Assembly: GCF_002878395.1 (NCBI RefSeq)
Contig: NC_061120.1
Coordinates: 112,595,601 to 112,659,600 of the forward strand
Length of the DNA stretch: 64,000 nt
Reading direction: 5' to 3'
Origin: Capsicum annuum
Taxonomy: Eukaryota > Streptophyta > Magnoliopsida > Solanales > Solanaceae
The notes below the pieces were generated by a model. That model did no database searches and was not told the DNA's origin. It worked only from the letters and a program-made list of their open reading frames with translations. Every line of letters starts with the position of its first letter. Within the stretch, counting starts at the first letter, position 1. The translations under genes and the position numbers were made by a program. This document shows, piece by piece, positions 56,991 through 64,000 of the stretch.

Positions 56991-57929
56991 ACATAACGCA
57001 GTTGATACTTTAGGAGGCTCATAGTTCTAGATATTTTATTCAACTTGGGATAATTAAGACAGATAGAAATTTGAGGCAGCATAATAAGTAGGGTGGCATG
57101 AAAAGAGATATAGCAGACTTAGTAGCTCATTGTCAATGTTTTATGTAGATAAAGGTTGAGCATCAGATAACTAGTGGCCTGATTTTGTTTTCAATATTGT
57201 TTGTAGAGAAAAGTCGAGCATCAGAGAACTAGTGACATGATTTAGTGATTGCCTATTCTAGAGTAGAAGTAGGAGCAAATTACTATAGAAGTTATTAGTG
57301 GTTTGCCTTGCACTCCCTATGGTTTTGATGGTATTTGGGTTATTATGGATTTGTTAACCAAATTAGCCCACTTATTTCCTATTCAATTATCTTTTAGCTT
57401 TGAGAGGTTTGCCTGTATCTATAATAGTGAGATAGTTTTCCTGCATACAGTACCCATATTTATTATTTCAGACAGAGGCTCAGTGTTCACTTCTAGCTTC
57501 TAGAGGAATTTTCAGGAGAAGTTGGGCACCCAGGTTGACCTCAACACCATTTTTTACCCTTAGACCAAGGAGAATTTGAAGCAAACTATTTAGGTTCTTG
57601 AGGATATGCTCCATGTATCTGTTATGGACTTTGGAGGTTATTGGGAGCAACACTTATCCTTAGTAGAATTTGCCTATAATAATAGCTACCATTCAAGTAT
57701 TTAAGATGTACTATTTGAGGCATTATATGGTAGCGTTGTCGATCTTTAATAGGTTAGTTTAAGGCATCCGAGGTTACGCCCCATTGTACTGACATACATC
57801 ATGAGTCATTTAATAGGGTTTGGGTGATTCAAGATAGACTGAGAGTATCTTAGAGTAAGTAGAAGAGCTACATAGATTGTAGACTTCGTTCCTTGAAGTT
57901 TGGAGTTAGAGATCAAGTTTTTCTTTAAG
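56991..57929 (+). pseudogene. Element B integrase
   Basis: The zinc-binding module near 57000-57160 has lost ligands: the second His position reads Gln ('RYFIQLG') and the CxxC reads 'CQCF'. The core has 'EVISGLPCTPYGFDGIWVIMDLLTKLAHLFPI' (about 57290-57385), where the family's VDF is EV, so the first catalytic Asp is gone. 'IISDRGSVFTSSF' (57457-57500) keeps the second Asp. The Glu of SERTIQ reads Lys. 'EFAYNNSYHSSI' follows near 57667. A tandem duplication (57147-57236) disrupts the zinc region. Confidence 0.8.
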
Positions 57930-58340
57930 TATCACCCATGAAAGGCATGATGAGGTTTGATAGGAGGGAAAAGCTCAGCATCAGGCATAATAATCCCTTT
58001 GACATACTTTGGACAGCTGGAGAGGTGGTTTATGAGTTGGCCTTAACCGTTAATATTTTAGCTATTCTTCCAATTTTCCATGTCTCTATATTATGGCAGT
58101 ATGTCCAAGATGAGTCTTATGTGCTTTGCTGGGAATCGGTTCAGTTGGATGAGAGGTTAACCTTCATGGAGGAATTAGTCCATATATTAGCTTAGGATAT
58201 AAAGTGGTTGGTCTCTAGAGAGATTTTAGTGGTTAAGGTTCAGTGAATACATTGCCTATTTGAGAAAGCTACCTAGGATATCGAGAGTGAGAAGCAGGCC
58301 CAGTATCCCTACCTGTTTGAGCCTTCAGGTACACCTTTAT
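57930..58340 (+). pseudogene. Element B chromodomain-like C-terminal tail
   Basis: The 85-codon open stretch 57938-58195 includes 'MKGMMRFDRREKLSIRHNNPFDILWTAGEVVYELAL', the GPY-type module of integrase with GPF changed to NPF, then 'ILPIFHVSILWQYVQDES' and 'DERLTFMEELVHILA'. After a stop, 'LVSREILVVKVQ-IHCLFEKAT-DIESEKQAQYPYLFEPSGT' matches the chromodomain-like end of the family. It is normal in order and length but broken by stops. Confidence 0.75.
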
Positions 58341-61086
58341 CCTTTACTTTCGCAGATAGAAGTCCTTTTAGTAGTGGAAATATAATAATCCTTTGGGTTA
58401 TTTTCTTTATTTCTCCACTATTTTGCTAATTAGAGCTTTCCTATAGCTTCCCCAAGTCCTTTATGACTTGTTGGAGTGGACAGTTTGATTACCAAATAGT
58501 TTATTTAGTTCTTAGTGCCAATTTTCTCTTTTGAAGTTTTTGTTGTTGAGAATTAGGTATCGAGCTTAAACTTAAGGTTAGTAGCCTCTTATGCTAATTT
58601 TGACAGTTCCATCAGTTCTGAAACATCAATTTTAGGCTAGAAAGACCCTTGGTTTGGGTCCCGAGGCTTCTAGACTCATTTTGGGCTATTAGGTGGATTT
58701 TAGTTAAAATGGCCATTAATTGTGTGACCTATATCTCATTGAAACGGCCCTAGATAGAAATTTTCATGGTACCATCGAGTTTGGAATGTCAACTTTTGTA
58801 GGTTATCGTAGTTCGTTTGCATTCATAAGATTCTGAATAAATCCCAAAGGTTCAATAAAAAATTTGGCACTTAGCTAAATCTGTTGGTGCAGCTTCAACT
58901 AGTGCAGGCCAAAAATGACCTTCACATTTATGAGGCACTTATCCATATTTGCAAAGTCCAAAGTAATTTGCTATTGGGATCATGATAAACTTGGTAGCAT
59001 TCATGAAAGCCAAGTTTTTAGGGGATCACGATCGCGGGCTGGCCTTAGCATTCGTAAAAAGGCTTATCCAAATAGGATTAGACTTCCTCCTTGGCATTTG
59101 CAGTGGAATGGTCATATTTGAAAAGGGTAATCCAAGTATTGGTCTGCATTCACAATAGGGTCTCTACAACAGCGAAGAAAGGACCCCTGACAACATTAAT
59201 AGTTGGGGAACTCGGCCCCTTCTTTATTTATTTCATTTTCCAAGTCCATAAAACCCTAGAAGACTTATAGAATTGTGGATTTTGATCACTTGATGTTCGG
59301 GGTGAATTGGAGAGTGCATTCAGGGCATTTTATCGTCTAAATTTCAAAATATTTTCATTAATTTCTTAATTAATTCTAGGATTTAAACCAAAACCCTAGA
59401 TTCTTTGTGGGCTAATTTGAGGGAGTATTTGTGGTCAGATATCACCATGTTGGAGGGTAAATGATCCTTCATCTTAGAGGAAAGTTTTGGAGGTTTCAAA
59501 GAGGTGATTACACAAGTAGGCCCCATATGGGATTTTAAGCTCATTTTTTTATCCAAAGAATTTATATGAAATATGAATATTGTTGTTCTCATGTTAATGT
59601 GTAGGTCATTATTTTATAATATGGCATTTTTAGGAAGTTTCATGGGAAAGAAAGGCTCCAATTTAGTAGACTTCCTCGGGCTTCATCCGCGTCCAGATAA
59701 GCTAGGGTTACTTTTCTCATAAATTGGGCTTTATTATGGTATTACTACAGCATTATGCTATTTTGGGTTGTAAGTTATGGTTTGGTTGTGTGTTTAGTGA
59801 AGCTTTTAATATTTAGCCGGTTGGAAAGTTGTTTTCGGTAGAATTGACCTATTCCACTATTACTTGAGTTAAATTGTTGCCTTAGGACTTATCTAGACTT
59901 ATTTAACACTTTGTAGTATAACTTGAAAACCTTAATCTAGTTTTGGGTAGAAATTGCCTTTGAATAGACTTTCGGAGTGAGTAGCAGGACCCTCCGATCT
60001 TTTTTAGGTCAAATATCCTAATTAACTCCTTGTAAACCTGAGAGGCCATATTTCGTTGCCTAATATATATCCTTGATCCTTAGAATAATTTATCTATCTT
60101 CTCCAAACTCTTGCCTGGACTTGTTACCTTGTATTCATTTTAAAGATAGTTTGAGTCTGGTATTTACTATTCACTTATGATAACTATTCCCAGTTCGAGT
60201 CTGGCATATATGATACTAGAGTCATGGTTCAAGTCTAGCATTTATTGTTCACTTATGGGGTTAAGGATTTAGTTAGAGTCTGGTGATTATGATACTAAAC
60301 GGATTCATAGGTGTGGTTTTGATTGTGGTTTATTTTATAATTATTATTGTTGTCAGTGCTTCTCTCTTGATTGTATCCAACGACTTTTGGGGTCTTGGTT
60401 TGGGTGTTTTATCTTGTTTTCACCTTCTAGGCTTATGGGTCTAGTTAGGATTTAGGTAGTTTGTATCTCTTTAACTTTACTTACCTCGTTATTTATTATT
60501 TGTCAATCGGAGCATTATTTTAGGTTTGCCCTTTTATCCTTGACTTTAGTTTATATTCTCGCATCTTGTAATGCTTTTATTATGATTCAGCTCAGTCTAT
60601 CAATGATGCATGATGAGTACCCATTGTTTTGGTACTCATACTACACTTTTACATCTTTTTCTAATGCAGATCTGAGTACTAGCTCCCACCACTGACTTTC
60701 TATCCCGCTTATTCTCAAGGTTTGAAGTTAGGGTAAGCCTTCAGAGACGGAGATGATTCGCTCTCCTTCCATTACTTTTGGATAGTCTTTAGTTATCGAG
60801 ACTACTTGTATATTGGATAATATTAGTACTCTTATTTTTTTTTATTTAGTAGTCCTTGTACCGACCTTACTAGGCCATGGGATATCCTTTTGCTTTTTTT
60901 CTCTCCCTTCTTATATATATCGTTGTGTTTATATTTTATCGCTTCAATCCTATTGTATGCTTAATTTCATTATTTATTGTACCTTCCACCAATTAACCTA
61001 TTATGTATTGTTCCAGGCTACAGTTTGTCTTACCTACTGGGGGGTTAAACTAGATGCCAACATAACTCAAAAAATCAGGTTGTGAA
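58341..61086 (+). repeat. Element B 3' untranslated region and 3' LTR
   Basis: About 59710-61086 aligns with the 5' LTR. The part from 58341 to about 59710 has no partner in the window because the 5' LTR is truncated; much of it is probably also LTR (it reads like solanaceous LTRs, with AAACCCTAGA at about 59390), but I cannot fix the start or find a clear polypurine tract. The LTR end reads AGGTTGTGA near 61086. No gene is present. Confidence 0.7.
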
Positions 61087-61099
61087 AATCAAGTAGATG

Positions 61100-61351
61100 G
61101 TGATCACATCATCCATTGGGATCCCGAGTTGTTTGACAAAGAGTTATCTTATGAAGAGGAACCATCTCGAGTTGTTTGACAAGGAGTTATCTTATGAAGA
61201 GGAACTAATTATTATATTGAATAGAAACATGAGAAATTTGAGAATCAAGTTCATTCCTTGTGTGAAGGTTAAATAGAGGAACCATACTATCGAAGAGGTA
61301 ACTTGGGAGACAGAGGCGTACATGTGCAAGCGATATCAGCACTTGTTCATT
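61100..61351 (+). pseudogene. C-terminal end of another Ty3/gypsy pol (chromodomain-like tail)
   Basis: Translation gives 'LFDKELSYEEE' (twice), 'IILNRNMRNLRIKFIPCVKV' then a stop, 'RNHTIEEVTWETEAYMCKRYQHLFIDLG' ending near 61348. It matches the tail 'LSYEE-PV-ILDRQVR-LR-KEI--VKV-W-N---EEATWE-E' of chromovirus polyproteins. The rest of that pol is missing to the left, where element B ends, so B appears to have inserted into or next to it. A 43-bp tandem duplication (61125-61205) shifts the frame. Confidence 0.75.
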
Positions 61352-62346
61352 GACTTAGGTAATTGTTCTTTCTTGCTTAGCTATATCATATCAGGCTAGT
61401 TTTTGTTCCGAGATGAATGAGTGGTACATTAGTATATAATTTGTCGATTCAGATCATTGTTATGCTGAAATAAGGGACAAAAGTTTCACCAAATCTTCCC
61501 TTAGTCCTTAGACAATTGCTAAGAAATTCATGGGTAGCCTAGTTTTTGACAATTTTGAGGTTGTACTAGTCTAAGAGAATCTGGTACTAATGTGAGCATT
61601 GGCAAGGGTGTTTGACTTGATTTTTAGATAGATGACAAATTTAGAAAGTTGTAACAACTTCAAGCATATGAAATAGAGTTATAGAACTACATTTATAGAG
61701 TTTACAGTGGAAGGGTTGGTTCACGATGTCATCTTACAAGGAATGTGTCGTAAAATGGACCCAATTGGAGGAGGACCTGAGATTCTACCTCAGGTCCACT
61801 TCATCAAAAAATAGAACCGCTATAGAGGTAGCCTATAATATTCATGAACCGCTGCAGCGGTAACATGCAGTATTTTTATAGTTTATATATTAGAAACATG
61901 TCCCTACTTTCTTAAAATGAACCAAGGCTCTGGGAAAGGTAATATTTTGCAAAGTTTTAGAAGTTTTCATGTTTGGAGGTAAGTTTCTTACATTTTAAAC
62001 TTCAATTACATCATAGAATCCCAAAAAATCATTAGAGACATGTTCGTGGTGGAAATTGGGGTTTAGCCCTAATTCATGAGTATGATGTAGTTTGATGGGA
62101 ATGAGTATAAAATAGTAGATAATAATTCTAGGATGTTATAAAACACTAATGGGAGTAGAATCATAGTTGTTAATGCTAAATAAAGTAGGGTTCATGAGGT
62201 TTAAAGGATAGAAAATCCTAAGATGATGAATTAGGCCAATTGTATGGCTAAAATTGTTACTTGTTAATCCCTAGAGGTTAAAAGGGGATGAGTTGATTGA
62301 AATGGTAGCGTGATCTTGTTGTTATAGACCAAGAACAAGGTGAAAG
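61352..62346 (+). repeat. Probable LTR following the pol tail, boundaries unclear
   Basis: Non-coding. It follows the pol stop as a 3' untranslated region and LTR should. A short repeat of the type GAACCGCT-(A/G)-AG-GGTA lies at about 61816-61872 (GAACCGCTATAGAGGTA and GAACCGCTGCAGCGGTAAC, the second a hairpin). I see no second LTR in the window to confirm it. Confidence 0.4.
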
Positions 62347-62732
62347 TGTCACAACCCAAAATTCGGGGTCATGATGGCACTTATCGTAGCTCAACCTAAA
62401 TAAGTAATCCCAAATACCAAGAGGTAAGAAAATTTGAAAACCACAAAAAAATAGAACATGGCGAGACTTCTAGAACGAAGTCAGTCTTTAAAACATAAGT
62501 CAAAGCATAAGTGATGAAATACACGCATCCAATCTAAAAAATTGATATCATAAATACAGAGTATCTAATAATATAATTGAGTCTAAAATATAAAATCTGT
62601 CTTAGAAATTACTTAAGACATCAATAACATTAGGATGAGTCCTGGAAATGACCTGGATGCCAGAGTATACCAATACCTTGAGTCGCCAACTATCTCACGC
62701 ACTAGCTCAACCACCTCACATAGTGCTCGTAC

Positions 62733-62790
62733 TAGGATTTGTAATGAAAGGGTACAATAGGTAGGATTTGTAATGAAAGGGTACAATAGG
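62733..62790. repeat. Perfect 29-bp tandem duplication
   Basis: 62733-62761 and 62762-62790 are identical (start TAGGATTTGTAATGAAAGGG). The absence of differences indicates a recent event. Confidence 0.95.
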
Positions 62791-62970
62791 GGTGAGTACG
62801 GTCCAGTTGTACTCAGTAGGTATCATAGGCTTACTGAACAAAGTAGAAAATAAGATGATTAAAATACATTGTACGGACATTACCTGCTAGCAGAAAAGTA
62901 TCAAATGATAGCTCACACCATCTCCACTAATAGTTCTAATATACAAATACACAGAAATAGAAACAACATT

Positions 62971-63001
62971 GATATATATATATATGTGTGTGTGTGTGTG
63001 T
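62971..63001. repeat. TA/TG compound microsatellite
   Basis: A TA run followed by a TG run, then TAAACACACA, which could pair weakly with the TG run. Confidence 0.9.
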
Positions 63002-63957
63002 AAACACACATAAAAATACATTGAAACTAAGGACAAGTCAAGGAAGTAGGAAAAATCAAGCAAAATGTGCATGCAAATGCAATGCAATGGAATATGGATG
63101 GGATGAAAGATGAAAGTCATCGCATGACTTTTCGTATACACCCACCGAGCTCACAGCTCCCAGGTAGGACGCATGGGTGGTTTGCAACATAAATACTATA
63201 TCTCAAGATTAACTAACCTCTCTAGCTCATGTTCATGGAGAGGGTTTTTCATAAAAGTCTTTTGTTTTCTTTTAAACATAGTGTTTCTCAATGGTACCAG
63301 TATCTTCTGAATGTATATGTTTGGAATGATAATGTAATGCTCACAACCAGCTCAATATGATGATATCTAATCCAACACGTATATATATAGGTGAGCCTAT
63401 AAATCAACTCAATATGTCTACAATTCATGATCATCAACTCCAACTAGGCACCATTAAAATAAATATGCATGTAAGACATCATTAATATTATATCAACCCG
63501 TAACCCGAGTATTTTATCATGATAAGGGCAACCAACACTCAAATAAGCCCTACAGTAGTAGAATAAGCCCTCATACGGGCATCATATCTATAATAAAAGC
63601 ATTCAAATACACAGATAAGACCAACGATGTCAATAAAGCACGTACATAGGCAACATACAATATCAGATATCACAAATCAATCACAACAAGATATAAGCCC
63701 TCACACGTGCACACATCAGTAAAAATAATCTAAAAATGTAAGCCCCATAGTTATTTACCCCAAACCATATCATGCTTTACTTATTTATTAAATACCCAAC
63801 TTAATTTGAATGAAATTAACCCATAACCTACCTCAAAATGGCAAAATCCCAATCTAAAGTGCTTCAACATGGAGCGTTTAATTTATGAACTACCTTAGAA
63901 TCAACTACAACATTCAAATCTAGCATTTACACATTAAAAAAAGCTAATGACATCATA

Positions 63958-64000
63958 CAACAACAATAACAACATCCCTAGTGTGTTCCCATAAAGTGGA
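63958..64000 (-). repeat. SINE 3' end (TS/SolS-like), cut by window edge
   Basis: The plus strand reads CAACAACAATAACAACATCC then CTAGTGTGTTCCCATAAAGTGG, the complement of the usual SINE end: a CCACTT-TGGGA-A-ACT-GG block and a TTG-rich tail. The body lies beyond the window. Confidence 0.65.

Larger units (their letters stand above)
41292..61086 (+). mobile_element. Element B: chromovirus-type Ty3/gypsy retrotransposon, decayed, hosting element F
   Basis: LTR sequence at 41292-42734 recurs at about 59710-61086. Between them lie a primer site, gag (split by element F), protease, RT, RNase H, integrase and a chromodomain-like tail, all on the plus strand with many stops. The 5' LTR is truncated where it meets the Athila-like LTR end. 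It is the most decayed gag-pol element in the window. Confidence 0.85.
62347..63957 (-). repeat. LTR-like sequence, probably minus strand, right end not resolved
   Basis: It begins TGTCACAACCCAAAATTCGG at 62347, a common terminus of solanaceous gypsy LTRs when read from the U5 end (the complement ends GGTTGTGACA). No primer site adjoins it on the left, so it would be a 3' or solo LTR of a minus-strand element. It contains a perfect 29-bp tandem duplication (62733-62790) and a TA/TG microsatellite (62971-63001). No coding sequence is seen. Confidence 0.5.

Noticed and set aside
62887..63141. 84-codon minus-strand ORF with His-Thr/Tyr-Ile repeats
   Set aside because: It is produced by the TA/TG microsatellite and has no domain.
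1..64000. Intact host protein-coding genes, tRNA or rRNA genes
   Set aside because: All protein motifs found belong to retroelements or are unrecognised within them; no tRNA cloverleaf or rRNA segment was noticed by reading, though a covariance-model scan was not possible.

Overview
The window is nuclear plant DNA, almost certainly from a nightshade (Solanaceae), and looks like gene-poor heterochromatin. It is AT-rich. I find no intact host gene, no tRNA or rRNA gene, and nothing bacterial. The Solanaceae call rests on three things: two fragments that look like the 3' ends of TS/SolS-type SINEs with TTG-rich tails, gag and pol sequences of the type common in tomato, potato and pepper repeats, and a decayed Athila-like element. 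Almost every base can be assigned to LTR retrotransposons inserted into one another.

Layout. 1-1147: very AT-rich, coding-like debris that may come from an endogenous pararetrovirus. 1148-10009: element A (+), a non-coding LTR retrotransposon whose 5' LTR is truncated and which carries a SINE fragment. 10010-10753: minus-strand LTR fragment. 10754-17042 plus 40016-41291: decayed Athila-like element (integrase, a third ORF, 3' LTR). 17043-40015: element C (-), a chromovirus-type Ty3/gypsy element inserted in the Athila-like LTR. C holds element E (18406-22898, -, a short LTR element with a non-retroviral ORF) in its 3' LTR and element D (28282-37059, -, same non-coding family as A) in its gag gene. 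41292-61086: element B (+), a second chromovirus-type element, with element F (43893-54324, +, the best preserved gag-pol element) inserted in its gag gene. 61087-64000: the C-terminal end of another pol, LTR-like sequence, the end of a minus-strand LTR, and a minus-strand SINE cut by the window edge.

How the parts relate. A and D have no gag or pol, yet keep LTRs, primer-binding sites and polypurine tracts. Their tract/LTR junction, a block of U3 and an end-of-LTR motif match those of F, which encodes gag-pol. This suggests, as inference, that A and D are parasites mobilised by an F-like relative. Insertion order follows from the nesting, supported by target-site duplications (perfect TTCCC for D, near-perfect for C, imperfect for F). 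By hand comparison F's LTRs differ by about 6%, E's by about 8% and D's by about 13%, so F is the youngest of the three.

The least explained object is element E: 571-bp LTRs, a good TATA box, a primer-binding site and a polypurine tract surround a decayed acidic ORF of roughly 670 residues that I cannot match to any retroviral protein.
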